64,000 nt of DNA from CAZKWG01 sp964615375 (GTDB lineage Bacteria; Myxococcota_A; UBA796; CAZKWG01), in NCBI GenBank assembly GCA_964615375.1, contig CAZTOW010000020.1, forward strand, positions 62,001 through 126,000, read 5' to 3'. Positions 45,324-54,615 of this stretch are shown piece by piece. How positions within the stretch are numbered: the first letter of the stretch is position 1; every line of letters starts with the position of its first letter. Both the position numbers and the translations under genes were made by a program. A model generated the notes under the pieces. The model ran no database searches, was not told where the DNA came from, and saw nothing but the letters and a program-made list of their open reading frames with translations.

Positions 45324-47294
45324 ATGCGCCGCCTCTGGCCCCTCGCCGCGTTGGTCCTCTACCTCGCGCTCGCCCTCTACCAGACCTGGCCCGCCTGGCT
45401 GGACGGGGAGCACGGGGTGATCGGGCTCTGGACCCACCCGGACATGATCTCCAACCACTGGTTGTACCGCTGGATCCCTGAACAGATCCTGTCCGGCGGC
45501 TCGATCCTGCACAATGACCGCTACTACGTGCCCGTGGGCGACGGGCCCTGGCTGGCGGGCAACGGCTCCGACGCGATCCCCTACACCCTGCTGGCGGCCT
45601 GGATGGACTGGCCGGGCTCGCTGACGCTGTGGGTGCTGCTGGCGATCACGCTCAACGGGCTCTCCGGCGCGCTGCTGGCCCGGCGCCTCGGGGGGAGCGC
45701 GCCCGCCTCCCTGGTGGCCGGGGGAGCGCTGGCGTTCTCGCCCTACATCTCGGAGGAGCTGGCGGGCGGGCGCTTCGCCCAGATGCCGCTGTACTGGATC
45801 GGCTTCTTCCTGGTGGCCTGGCATGCGCTGCTGGAGCGCGCGCCCGAGGCTGGGCCCTGGCGGCCCGACCGGGGGCTGCTGCTGCGCGGCCTGGGCGCGG
45901 GGCTCCTTTTCGGGGCGGCCAGCTTCTCCTACTGGTACTCCGGGTTGTGGTGCGCGCTGGCCGGGGTCGTGTGGTTCGCCTTCCGGCCGCGCTGGCGGGC
46001 CCTGGTGCCCTTCGTGCCCGTGGCCCTGCTCACCACGCTGCCGCCGCTCCTGGTCTTCCTCTCGGCCTGGGCGAAGATCCCGGGCACCGACGAGGGCGCC
46101 TTCCCTCACCCGCTGGCCATGCAGAGCAGCCTGCCCGCCCTCTTCCCCCTGTTCGGAGGGCCGGGCTTCTGGGGCGGGATCATCCTGCCGCTCTCGCTGG
46201 TGCTGCCCGCGCTGGGGGCCCTGCTGGCGCCGCTGTGGTGGGCCTGGCGCGCCCGCCCGCCGCGCAGCCCGCGCGAGGGCCTGGGCCTGCTCCGCGAGGT
46301 CTGGGCGGAGCTCCCCTGGGCCCAGCGTGGGGCGGTGGCGGCGTCGGTGCTCTTCTACGCCCTCTGCCTCGGGCCCTACCCCTCGCTGGGCGGGGGCGCC
46401 GAGGGCGGGATCCCCGGCCCCTTCCTGCTCTTCTACGGGGTGGGCGGGCCGCTGCAGCGCTTCTGGTGGCCTTACCGCCACATCGCCGTCCTGGGCTTCA
46501 CCCTGGCGCCGCTGGCCGCCCGCGGCCTGGATCGCGCCATGGCCTGGCTCACCGAGCAGGCCGAGCCCCGGGTCCGCCCCCTGGTGCCCGGCGCCCTGGC
46601 CGTGGGCCTCACGCTCCTGCTGCCCGCGGACGTGGGCGCCCGCGCCGGCACCCTCTCCTCCCCCGTCTCGGTCTGGGCGCCGCCCGAGCCCTACGCGAAG
46701 CTGGCGGAGCTGCCCGGGGACGCCGTGCTGGAGTTGCCCATCTCCCCTCCCCTGGTCTGCGGCCAGCAGACCCTCTCCTACCAGTGGGTCCACCAGAAGA
46801 AGCTGGTCAACGGGCACGCGATGTGGGTGGACCGGGTGCGGCCGGCGGACTGGGACGCCTGGGTGGCGACCAACGGGCTGCTGACCGACCTGCAGGCGCT
46901 GGAGCAGGGCGAGCACCAGGGCGCGCTGACCGTGGACGAGGCCGATCTGAAGGCCCTCCACGAGGTGGGCCTGCGCTGGATCGTGCTCAACACCGAGTAT
47001 TTCCCGGCGGAGATGGCGCCGCTGGTGGAGGTCTACCGCGGCCTCTTCGGCGCCCTCTTCGGCGAGCCGACCGTCTCGGTGGACGAAAAGTTGTACGCAT
47101 GGGATATTTCGACCCTTGCAAATAAATCTGTGGAGCCCCTCCCCTTCCGGCTCCCCGTGGTGCTGCGCGGGACCTCGGACGGCGGGCGCCTGCCCCTGGC
47201 CGGGATTATCGAGTCGCAGGGCTGGGATCTCGCCTCGCGGCGCTTCCCGCCGGAGCTCCCGCTGCGCCGCGCCGAGGACGAGGAGGACGAGTGA
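45324..47294 (+). CDS. Polytopic membrane protein, GT39/YfhO-like glycosyltransferase-type
   Basis: A 656-aa protein with about ten to twelve predicted transmembrane helices, for example LWPLAALVLYLALALY, SLTLWVLLAITLNGL and AVGLTLLLPADVGA. Its C-terminal soluble part resembles dolichyl-phosphate-mannose or YfhO-like transferases (FLLFYGVGGPLQRFWWPYRHIAVLG). It also has a DPDMISNHWLYRW-type motif near the first loop. Catalytic Asp pairs typical of GT-C enzymes cannot be pinpointed by eye. The ATG begins the first helix, and longer in-frame starts are inside the XDH 5' region. Overlapping start of the next, similar gene. Confidence 0.68.
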   Translation: MRRLWPLAALVLYLALALYQTWPAWLDGEHGVIGLWTHPDMISNHWLYRWIPEQILSGGSILHNDRYYVPVGDGPWLAGNGSDAIPYTLLAAWMDWPGSLTLWVLLAITLNGLSGALLARRLGGSAPASLVAGGALAFSPYISEELAGGRFAQMPLYWIGFFLVAWHALLERAPEAGPWRPDRGLLLRGLGAGLLFGAASFSYWYSGLWCALAGVVWFAFRPRWRALVPFVPVALLTTLPPLLVFLSAWAKIPGTDEGAFPHPLAMQSSLPALFPLFGGPGFWGGIILPLSLVLPALGALLAPLWWAWRARPPRSPREGLGLLREVWAELPWAQRGAVAASVLFYALCLGPYPSLGGGAEGGIPGPFLLFYGVGGPLQRFWWPYRHIAVLGFTLAPLAARGLDRAMAWLTEQAEPRVRPLVPGALAVGLTLLLPADVGARAGTLSSPVSVWAPPEPYAKLAELPGDAVLELPISPPLVCGQQTLSYQWVHQKKLVNGHAMWVDRVRPADWDAWVATNGLLTDLQALEQGEHQGALTVDEADLKALHEVGLRWIVLNTEYFPAEMAPLVEVYRGLFGALFGEPTVSVDEKLYAWDISTLANKSVEPLPFRLPVVLRGTSDGGRLPLAGIIESQGWDLASRRFPPELPLRRAEDEEDE

Positions 47295-49015
47295 ACGCGC
47301 GGATCGCGACGCTCCTGCGCGCCCACGGGCCCGCGGCGCTGGCCCTGCTGGCCCTGGTGTGCGTGGCCCTCTGGCCGCTCCCGGCCCTGCTCCTGCGGGG
47401 GGAGGCGCTGGGGCACGAGACGGGCGATCTGGCCGACCACTACTGGGGGACCTGGTGGTTCGGGCGCGAGCTGCTCTCGGGCGAGCTCCCCGTCAGCACC
47501 GATCTGGTGCAGTACCCGGGCGAGGTCAAGCTCTGGTACGTGGACCCGCTGGGCGCGCTGCTGGCGCTGCTCCTGCGCCCGCTGGGCTTCCCCGCCGCCT
47601 GGGACGGCCTCGTGCTGCTGCAGGCCTGGCTGGGGGCCCTGGCCGCCTACGCGGTGGGGGCGCGCTGGAGCGGCAGCCGGACGGCGGGGGTGCTGGCGGG
47701 CGTGATCGTCGGTTGCTCGCCCTACCTCATCGGGCTCGCCCACTCCGGGCTCTCCGAGTACCTGGGGCTGGCGCTGCCGGTGCTCTTCATCGGCGCGCTG
47801 GTCTCGGCCATGGGGCTGGACCCGCGGGGCGAGGCGCCCTCCCGGCATGCGCCGCTGGCGGCCGGGCTCCTGCTGGCGGGCTGCGCGGCCCAGGCCTTCT
47901 ACTACGCGGCCTTCGGGGCCCTGCTCACCGGGCTGGCCGTGCTGGGGCCGGGCTGGCGGGAGCGCTTCAAGGTGGCCCTGCGCGTGGCCCTGGTCTTCGG
48001 CCTCGCCGCCGCGCCGCTCTTCCTCGCCGCCTGGTCCACGCTGACCAGCCCCGAGGCGGCGGTCACCACCGAGAACGCGCCGGGCTGGTCCTACAAGGCG
48101 CTGCCGGCCACCGACCTGCTGACCTTCCTGCGGCCGGGCGAGCACTACTTCCCGGACACGCGCGAGGAGAACCCGGGGATCCTCCACGTCAACTACCTGG
48201 GCTGGGTGGCGTTGGGCCTGGCGGGCTGGGCCCTGGCGCGGCGGACGGAGCCCGGGGATCGGGCCCGCCTGCTACTGCCGATGACAGCGGCCTACGCGAT
48301 CCTCACGCTGGGCCCTCGGCTCTGCGTGGACGGGCAGCTGGTGAGCTGGGGGGGCGGGGCGGTGCCGATGCCGCTGGCCCTGCTCTATGTGCCCGGTTCT
48401 CCCTTCCGCTTCGTCCACCACCCCTACCGGATGGTGGCCTTCCTGGTGCCGCTGCTGGCCCTGCTGGCGGCCTTCGCCGCCCGGCGCCTGCCCCGACCCG
48501 CCATCGCCGCGCTGGCCGGCGTCGCCCTGCTGGAGACCGTGGCGCTCTCGCCCGCCCCCTGGCCCCTGGCCAGCACGAAGGTCGAGGTCCCGGCGATCTA
48601 CGCGGATCTCCCCGCGGGCCCGGTGCTGGACTGGCCGCCGGACGCCACGCTGTGGAACCGCCGCTACGCGATGTGGCAGACGCGGCACGCCCGCCCCATC
48701 GCCTACGGGGTCAACACCTTCCTCCCCCGGGAATTGCTGGGCTCGCCCTTGATTCAGCGCATGCTGCGCGAGCTCCTGAACCCCACGGCCCGCGCGAAGA
48801 ACCGGGACGTGCCCTACCCGGGCAAGCTGTTCACAGCACCCTCAGGTGGAGTGAAAGACCTCGGCAGCCTGGGCTACGCCGCGGTGGTGCTCCACCGGGC
48901 GGCGATGAGCGGCGGCGAGTACGACCGGGCGCGGAACATCCTCGTTGAAGTTGCTGGATCTCCGATCGCCGAGACAGAGACCGAGACCGCCTGGGCCCTG
49001 TCGACCCCGCGCTGA
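47291..49015 (+). CDS. Second polytopic GT-C-like membrane protein
   Basis: 574 aa. GTG start overlaps the previous stop (GTGA). The first loop has GHETGDLADHYWGTWWFGREL, similar in position to the upstream protein's first loop, and many helices follow (ALLALLLRPLGFPAAW, LLALLAAFAARRL). FRFVHHPYRMVAFLVPLLAL parallels the neighbour's WPYRHIAVLG segment, so the two are paralogues in tandem, likely acting together in cell-envelope glycan or lipid modification (inference). Confidence 0.68.
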   Translation: MNARIATLLRAHGPAALALLALVCVALWPLPALLLRGEALGHETGDLADHYWGTWWFGRELLSGELPVSTDLVQYPGEVKLWYVDPLGALLALLLRPLGFPAAWDGLVLLQAWLGALAAYAVGARWSGSRTAGVLAGVIVGCSPYLIGLAHSGLSEYLGLALPVLFIGALVSAMGLDPRGEAPSRHAPLAAGLLLAGCAAQAFYYAAFGALLTGLAVLGPGWRERFKVALRVALVFGLAAAPLFLAAWSTLTSPEAAVTTENAPGWSYKALPATDLLTFLRPGEHYFPDTREENPGILHVNYLGWVALGLAGWALARRTEPGDRARLLLPMTAAYAILTLGPRLCVDGQLVSWGGGAVPMPLALLYVPGSPFRFVHHPYRMVAFLVPLLALLAAFAARRLPRPAIAALAGVALLETVALSPAPWPLASTKVEVPAIYADLPAGPVLDWPPDATLWNRRYAMWQTRHARPIAYGVNTFLPRELLGSPLIQRMLRELLNPTARAKNRDVPYPGKLFTAPSGGVKDLGSLGYAAVVLHRAAMSGGEYDRARNILVEVAGSPIAETETETAWALSTPR

Positions 49016-49049
49016 CCTTACAGCGATCTAACTCTGTAGCCCTGGATCG

Positions 49050-49078
49050 TTCTCACCCGTATGAAGGATCGGTATGCT
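49050..49078 (+). promoter_or_regulatory. Candidate sigma-70 promoter for marR
   Basis: TTCTCA (49050-49055) and TATGCT (49073-49078) are spaced exactly 17 bp, each matching the consensus at 4 of 6 positions, 35 bp before the MarR ATG. The palindrome GAACGTTC just downstream might be part of an operator but is short. Confidence 0.35.
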
Positions 49079-49113
49079 TCTTTTCGAGACTGAACGTTCC
49101 CGGAGGTGCCTTG

Positions 49114-49587
49114 ATGCCCGAGCAGACCCCCGCCCTCAACCTCGAGGCGGACGCCATCCACGCTTACCTGCGCCTGACGCTGGCCGCTGAGCACGCCCAG
49201 GAGCACATCCAGCGGATGCTTCGCCCCTATGGGCTCACCCCGGGCCAGATCGCCGTCCTGCAGCTGCTCTACCGTGAAGGCCCTCTCCAGCACGGGCAGA
49301 TCGGCCCGGCCGTCTCGCGCAGCAGCGGCAACGTCACCACCGTGGTGGACAACCTCGTCCGCCGGGGCCTGGTCACCCGGGAGCGCAGCAACCAGGATCG
49401 ACGGGTGGTCCACGTCAACCTGACCGAGCTCGGGCGCGAGACGACCTCGAAGATCCTGCCCGGCTACTCGGGCGAGGTGCAGGAGATCATGCGCGGGCTC
49501 GACCGCGATCAGCTCAGCGCGCTCTCCATGCTCTGCGATCAGCTCGTGCACGCGGAGTGCGAGATGAAGGTCGCGCGCGCGGGCTGA
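49114..49587 (+). CDS. MarR-family transcriptional regulator
   Basis: A 157-aa winged-helix repressor. It has LRPYGLTPGQIAVLQLLYREG, the recognition region HGQIGPAVSRSSGNVTTVVDNLVRRGLVTRE and the wing RSNQDRRVVHVNLTELGRE. The ATG has GGAGG about 8 bases upstream. MarR proteins bind as dimers and respond to phenolic or oxidative ligands. No clear target is adjacent, so autoregulation is the simplest model. A candidate promoter lies at 49050-49078. Confidence 0.93.
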   Translation: MPEQTPALNLEADAIHAYLRLTLAAEHAQEHIQRMLRPYGLTPGQIAVLQLLYREGPLQHGQIGPAVSRSSGNVTTVVDNLVRRGLVTRERSNQDRRVVHVNLTELGRETTSKILPGYSGEVQEIMRGLDRDQLSALSMLCDQLVHAECEMKVARAG

Positions 49588-49596
49588 CGCGCGGGC

Positions 49597-50580
49597 TCAG
49601 GCGCTCAGGGCCGCGCGCTCCAGCGCGGCGGGTAGCCAGTCCAGCGCGCGATCCAGCGGCTCGAGGATGGACGCGCCGGCGGCGCGCGGGTGACCACCCC
49701 CGCCGTCGGTGAGCGAGCGGGCCAGCGCCGCCACGTCCACGCGGCTGCGGCTGCGCAGGGAGAGCTTGACCCGGTCCGGGGCGCGCTCCACCACCAGGCA
49801 GGCGATCTCCACGCCGCGGGTGAAGACGAGGGCGTCGACGATGCCCTCGATGTCCGCCTCCTCCGCGCCGAAGGCCCTCAGCCGCTCGCGCGAGACCGTC
49901 CCCAGGATCACGGACTCCTGCGCCAGGAGCTGCGCCGTGGACAGGACGTGGCCCAGCAGGCGGACGCCGCCCGGACGCCGCTCCATCAGCACGCGCGCCG
50001 AGATGGGGGCCGGCTCCACCCCCGCCTCCAGCAGGCGGGCCGCCAGCGTGTGGCAGGAGGGCCGCGTGTTGGAGTAGCGGAAGCCGCCGGTGTCGAAGAT
50101 GAGGCCCGTGTAGAGCAGGACGGCCAGCTCGCGGTCGAGGGGCACGCCCCAGGGCTCCATCAGCAGCCAGACGAGCTCGGTGGCGCTGGAGACCCCGGGA
50201 TCGAGCAGGGGGATCTCGTAGCCCGCGGGGTCCGTGCTCATGTGGTGGTCGATGAGCCCGCGCACCGTGGCGGCCTCGAAGGCCAGCTTGACCGGCGCGG
50301 GCAGGCGGCGGCGATCCCCGTCCAGCACGATGGCCACGTCGTAGGGGCCCGCGATCTGCTCGTCAGGGACCATGTCCTCGGCGCCGGGCATCCAGGCGTA
50401 GCGGAAGCTGGGCGTGCCGGCGACCTCCACCCGGGCCGCGGAGATGGCCGCGACGCCGCGGGCCAGCGCGAGGCAGGCGCCGATGCTGTCCCCGTCGGGG
50501 TCCACCGGGCCCGTCAACAGCACCCGGCGAGCCGCGGTGAGCGCGGCGCGGAGGGTTTCGCTGGCGTGCGGCAGGTCCAT
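49597..50580 (-). CDS. DHH/DHHA1 phosphoesterase (NrnA-like)
   Basis: 327 aa from ATG 50580, which has GAGGAG upstream. Motif I reads LTGPVDPDGDSIGA, in which the usual metal His of HxxPDGD is replaced. Motif II gives AIVLDGDRR, motif III LIDHHMSTDP, and DHHA1 ends with DGGGGHPRAAG. NrnA-type enzymes degrade oligoribonucleotides and pAp. The changed first His could reduce catalysis. Divergent from fabD. Confidence 0.86.
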   Translation of the reverse strand: MDLPHASETLRAALTAARRVLLTGPVDPDGDSIGACLALARGVAAISAARVEVAGTPSFRYAWMPGAEDMVPDEQIAGPYDVAIVLDGDRRRLPAPVKLAFEAATVRGLIDHHMSTDPAGYEIPLLDPGVSSATELVWLLMEPWGVPLDRELAVLLYTGLIFDTGGFRYSNTRPSCHTLAARLLEAGVEPAPISARVLMERRPGGVRLLGHVLSTAQLLAQESVILGTVSRERLRAFGAEEADIEGIVDALVFTRGVEIACLVVERAPDRVKLSLRSRSRVDVAALARSLTDGGGGHPRAAGASILEPLDRALDWLPAALERAALSA

Positions 50581-50718
50581 GGGGTGAGCTCCTCGAGCCG
50601 GGGTGCGAGCCGTACAGGGCAACAGGGAAGCCTTGGATTCTATCCGATGCGAGCCCGCAGGGACAGCCCCAGGCGGCGACGCGGCCGGTTAGGGTTCGGC
50701 GGTTCGGAGGAGGGCAGG

Positions 50719-51654
50719 ATGGACGCGAGCGTGCTGGTCTTCCCAGGTCAGGGCTCCCAGAAGGCGGGGATGGCGCTGGACTTCTGCCAGGATTTCCCCG
50801 AGAGCCGCGAGGTCTTCGAGGAGGCCTCCGACGCGCTCTCGCTGGACCTGCGCGAGCTGTGCGCGGGCGCCGACGAGCGCCTGGGGCTCACCGAGTACAC
50901 GCAGCCGGCCATCCTGGTCGCCGAGATCGCGATGCTGCGCGCGCTGGAGGCTCACCTGGGGCTCCGGGCCACGCACTACGGGGGCCACAGCCTGGGCGAG
51001 TACACCGCGCTGGTGGCGGCGGGCGCCATCCCGCTGGTCGAGGCGGCGCGGCTGGTCCGCGAGCGCGGCCGGCGTATGCAGGAGGCGGTGCCCCGCGGGC
51101 AGGGGGCGATGGCGGCCGTGATCCGCGACCCGCTGGACGAGGCCGCCCTGCGCGAGGCGGTGGACGGGCTCTGCGTGGACCTGGCCAACCTGAACGCGCC
51201 CGACCAGATCGTGATCTCCGGCGCGGCTGCGGACGTGGAGCAGGCCATCGCCCGCATCCCCGCCCACCCGGCGCTGAGCGGCGCGCGGGCGAAGCTGCTG
51301 GACGTGTCCGCCCCCTTCCACTCCCGCTTGATGGCGCCCATCGAGCCCGGCTTCCGCGCGCTGCTGCGGGACTCCTCCGCCCGCTGGGACGCGGGGCGCG
51401 CGGCGAAGGTGGTCTCCAACTACACCGGGGCCTTCCACCAGGGTGAGGCCGAGGCGGTGGTGGACGCGCTGACCCGCCAGATCTCGGGCGGCGTGCGCTG
51501 GGTGGACGACATGCGCGCCCTGCTGGCGCTGAGCCCGGTCCGCCTGCTGGAGATCGGCCCCAACCGCCCGCTTCGCGGCTTCTTCCGCGCCCTGGGAGCG
51601 GAGGTGGAGGCCATCTTCAACACCACGACCGCGCGGCGGATCCTGGGCGCCTGA
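50719..51654 (+). CDS. fabD: Malonyl-CoA:ACP transacylase
   Basis: A 311-aa FabD. It has VFPGQGSQKAGM at the N-terminus, the nucleophile GHSLGEYTALVAAGA, an active-site Arg region and FHSRLM with the catalytic His. It transfers malonyl groups to ACP in fatty-acid synthesis. ATG has GGAGGAGGGCAGG upstream. No other fab genes are adjacent, which is unusual but common in this phylum. Confidence 0.94.
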   Translation: MDASVLVFPGQGSQKAGMALDFCQDFPESREVFEEASDALSLDLRELCAGADERLGLTEYTQPAILVAEIAMLRALEAHLGLRATHYGGHSLGEYTALVAAGAIPLVEAARLVRERGRRMQEAVPRGQGAMAAVIRDPLDEAALREAVDGLCVDLANLNAPDQIVISGAAADVEQAIARIPAHPALSGARAKLLDVSAPFHSRLMAPIEPGFRALLRDSSARWDAGRAAKVVSNYTGAFHQGEAEAVVDALTRQISGGVRWVDDMRALLALSPVRLLEIGPNRPLRGFFRALGAEVEAIFNTTTARRILGA

Positions 51655-51666
51655 GCGGGCCCGCGC

Positions 51667-53043
51667 TCAGGGCGGAACGGCCTTCTGGAGCAGGCGCTCG
51701 CCGGTCCACTTCACGACGGGCTCGGGCGAGGCGGCGCCCTCTCCCAGCAGGGCGCGGGCGCGGGCCAGCCCGTCCATGTCCCCCCGGGTCTTCGCCACCG
51801 ACCCCACCTGGGCGATGGCCTCCAGCGCGCAGATCCGCAGATCGATCTTCGGATCCGGCGAGACGGCGCGGCGCCCCGTGCCCCAGTAGAAGGCCGCCGT
51901 CCAGACCTCGTCCCCCGGCTGGTCCTCCTCCCAGAAGTTCTGCTTTCCCTGGAACAGGCTCACGCCGGAGCTGGGCGTGGGCGCCTGTGGATCAGGCGCG
52001 CGGCGGGGGTTGGCCGGCGGGGGAGCCGGGGGGCGGTAGGGCGTCTCCGCGCGGCGCTGCAGCGCGAGGTCCAGCGCCTCGGTCCAGGCGTCCAGGCTCG
52101 GGTGGGCGGCCAGCCCCTCCATCTCCACGAGGCGCAGGGCCGCCGCCGCCCGCACCTGGGGCCAGGCGCGCTCGGGCAGCCCGTCCAGCGGCCCGCCGGT
52201 GACCTCGGGCGTGCCGGCGTAGGCCAGCGACATCAACTCCGACCAGTAGCGGTCGACGAAGAGCGCGGCCGAGCTCGGGTCGCGCTGGATCCAGTAGCGC
52301 TCGATGGCGGAGGCGGTCTCCTGGGTGGGCGCCCAGACGGCCGGGTCGCGCTCGGTGGCGTCGGGGGCCGTCTTCGCCAGCATGACGAGGACGTGGGCCA
52401 GGCAGTTCGAGGAGAAGGGCACGGCGGCGATGCAGAGATCGTTGGCGCCCTCCAGGCCGGAGATCTGCCGGGCGTTCACCAGCATCTCGGCGGCGCTGAA
52501 CAGGCATTCGGAATGCCACTTCTGATCGGGGATCCCCGCGCAGGCGCGGGCCGCGTCCATGGGGTTCTTCAGCGCGTCGCGCAGGGCCTGGGTGGCGTAG
52601 CAGACGTGGGGCTCACGCCGGGTGAAGCAGGGGCCCTTGGCGGCGGGGGCCCCGTAGTAGGGCGAGCGCTCCGGGCTGGGGGTGGGCAGCGAGGAGGAGG
52701 AGGGGCCGCCGGCCGGGCGGAGCGTCGCGTCCCGCACCGGCGGGTTGGACTGCAGGTGCGGCCGACCGTTGATGCGCTCGCAGCGGGTCCGCGGGGGGCC
52801 GAGCGTGAGCATGCTGCAGAGCTTCTGGGTGCGGCCGGGCCAGGTCTCCACGATGCGCGTGACGATGACGACGCGCTCGACGGGATCCTCCACCTTCTCC
52901 ACGCCGGCGATGGCCCCCTCCGGGTCCCGCTCGTAGCGCTCCAGCACCCAGTCCAGCCGGCACTTCTCGTCGGGGCAGTCCTCGATGCGCTCGGGCGAGC
53001 CGAGCCCGCAGGCCAGGAGGAGCGAGAGGAGCGCCGCGATCAA
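51667..53043 (-). CDS. Lipoprotein paralogue A (Cys-rich, unknown)
   Basis: 458 aa with TTG start at 53043 and a very short lipoprotein leader (MIAALLSLLLAC). The N-terminal 80 residues (ERIEDCPDEKCRLDWVLERY, KVEDPVERVVIVTRIVE, RTRCERINGRPHL) match the neighbouring gene's N-terminus. The middle contains scattered Cys and helical segments. Proteins A and B are clearly tandem paralogues. Function unknown. Confidence 0.75.
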   Translation of the reverse strand: MIAALLSLLLACGLGSPERIEDCPDEKCRLDWVLERYERDPEGAIAGVEKVEDPVERVVIVTRIVETWPGRTQKLCSMLTLGPPRTRCERINGRPHLQSNPPVRDATLRPAGGPSSSSLPTPSPERSPYYGAPAAKGPCFTRREPHVCYATQALRDALKNPMDAARACAGIPDQKWHSECLFSAAEMLVNARQISGLEGANDLCIAAVPFSSNCLAHVLVMLAKTAPDATERDPAVWAPTQETASAIERYWIQRDPSSAALFVDRYWSELMSLAYAGTPEVTGGPLDGLPERAWPQVRAAAALRLVEMEGLAAHPSLDAWTEALDLALQRRAETPYRPPAPPPANPRRAPDPQAPTPSSGVSLFQGKQNFWEEDQPGDEVWTAAFYWGTGRRAVSPDPKIDLRICALEAIAQVGSVAKTRGDMDGLARARALLGEGAASPEPVVKWTGERLLQKAVPP

Positions 53044-53056
53044 GGGAGGGACAGCC

Positions 53057-54532
53057 TCACTGCGGGGTCCCGCCCTGGCCGGGGACGGGCATGGTGCCCA
53101 TGGGCTGGGAGATGAGCGGCACCCCGCGCCCGCGGACCAGCGGGTCCTCCTTGGTCAGGAGCTGCTGCACGTAGACGCCCGAGCTGTCCAGCGCCTGGAT
53201 GAGGCGCGCGGCGGTCCAGCGCACCTCCCGCGAGGGGTGGTCCAGGGCCTCGACGAAGAGCTTCGCCGGGCGGTTCGGCGCGCGGCCCACCGCCTCCAGC
53301 ACGCAGACCAGCCGGTCATCCGAGGGGCTCGCGGCCCGGACGCGCTTGGCCTGCCCGAGGTAGAGGACCTGCTGGAAGACCTCCTCCCCGGTGTAGAGCT
53401 GCACCCAGAGGTTCTTCACCGGGGTCCCGCGGGTCCCCACCCCCGCCGGGCCGCCCTTGCCCTTCAGCCGGGACTTCAGCACCTCGTCGATGCGCTTGCT
53501 CCACTCGGCCAGGGTGCGCTCCTTGTCCCCCTCCATGCTGACGAGCTGCCAGGCGGCGGCGGCGTGGACGTGCGGGACCGCCTCCTCGGGCAGGTGGTCC
53601 AGGGGGTCGCCGCTGAGCGTCGTGACGCGCCGATAGGAGAAGATCACGGCCTCCGCCCAGATGCGCTCGGCGATGCGCCCGGCGAGGTCGGGGTCGCGGA
53701 CCTTGATCGTGTCGCGGGCGGTGTTGACGCCCTCGATGACCGCCTTCCACTCCTCGGCGGTGGCCGCGCTCGCGGGGGGCGCGGACTGGGCGAGGCCCAT
53801 GGCGGCGTGGGCGAAGCAGTTGGCCAGGTAGTCGCCCGCGCCCAGGCAGAGGTCGAAGGAGGCGCGCGCCGCCTCGGCCCCGCCCTGGCTGGCCGCCGCC
53901 TCCGCGGCGTTGAACATGCACTCCCAGCGCCACTGACCGGCCTCGACCCCGGCGCAGGCGCCCGCGGCCCAGTCGGAGCGCCCCTCCTTGGCGTAGCCCT
54001 GGGCCGCCGCCACGCGGCAGGCGCGCTCGGAGGGCTCGTCCTCGCAGGTGACGGCGCGCGCCTCCATCCCGTCCCAGGGGGAGGTCTTGAAGGGCGTGTA
54101 GTCGGAGGGCAGGAGCAGGGTCATGCCCGGCCCCTGCGCGACGCCCGAGGTCGTCAGGTCCACCGAGCTCGGCTCCGTGCTCTGGGTGCCCGAGGTCGTG
54201 TTCACGCTCTCGGTGGACGAGCCGCTGGTGGTCGAGCTGCGCGCGTTGAGGTGGGGCCGGATGTTGATGCGCTCGCAACGCTCGCGACCGGCGCCCTCGG
54301 GCAGGAGATCACACAACGCCGCCGTCTCGCCAGGGAAAGCCTCGGTGAGCGCCTCGACCACCGCGACCTGCTCCACCGGGTCCTGAACCAGCGCGAGGTC
54401 ACGGACGAGCGCGTCCTGATCGTCTTTCCACTGCGTGACGGCGACCTGCTTCTTGCACTCGATGTCCCCGCAGGCGAGCAGCGTCTTCGGCTGCGTCCCG
54501 CAGGCGAGAAGGAGGAAGGTGAGCGGTGCCAT
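53057..54532 (-). CDS. Lipoprotein paralogue B (Cys-rich, unknown)
   Basis: 491 aa from ATG 54532. Short leader MAPLTFLLLAC; a longer GTG start at 54559 adds nine residues. It shares with paralogue A the segment CGDIECKKQVAVTQWKDD, ALVQDPVEQVAVVEALTE, GRERCERINIRPHL. A Thr/Ser-rich stretch (TTSGSSTESVNTTSGTQ) follows, then a helical repeat-like region with paired Cys. The order is B then A with a 13-bp gap, so the two are co-transcribed. Confidence 0.75.
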   Translation of the reverse strand: MAPLTFLLLACGTQPKTLLACGDIECKKQVAVTQWKDDQDALVRDLALVQDPVEQVAVVEALTEAFPGETAALCDLLPEGAGRERCERINIRPHLNARSSTTSGSSTESVNTTSGTQSTEPSSVDLTTSGVAQGPGMTLLLPSDYTPFKTSPWDGMEARAVTCEDEPSERACRVAAAQGYAKEGRSDWAAGACAGVEAGQWRWECMFNAAEAAASQGGAEAARASFDLCLGAGDYLANCFAHAAMGLAQSAPPASAATAEEWKAVIEGVNTARDTIKVRDPDLAGRIAERIWAEAVIFSYRRVTTLSGDPLDHLPEEAVPHVHAAAAWQLVSMEGDKERTLAEWSKRIDEVLKSRLKGKGGPAGVGTRGTPVKNLWVQLYTGEEVFQQVLYLGQAKRVRAASPSDDRLVCVLEAVGRAPNRPAKLFVEALDHPSREVRWTAARLIQALDSSGVYVQQLLTKEDPLVRGRGVPLISQPMGTMPVPGQGGTPQ

Positions 54533-54615
54533 CGATTCTTTATATCCCGTCGCCCACACGCGCGCCCTGCATGAAGGTGCCGCTCGCGGGTTAGACCCCT
54601 GGCTCGGAGAGCTTC

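Noticed and set aside
42734..45481. A 915-codon plus-strand ORF opposite the Mo hydroxylase
   Set aside because: Shadow of a gene with clear FeS and Mo-binding motifs.
49091..49098. GAACGTTC palindrome as a MarR operator
   Set aside because: Only 8 bp, below what a MarR dimer site usually needs; kept only as context.
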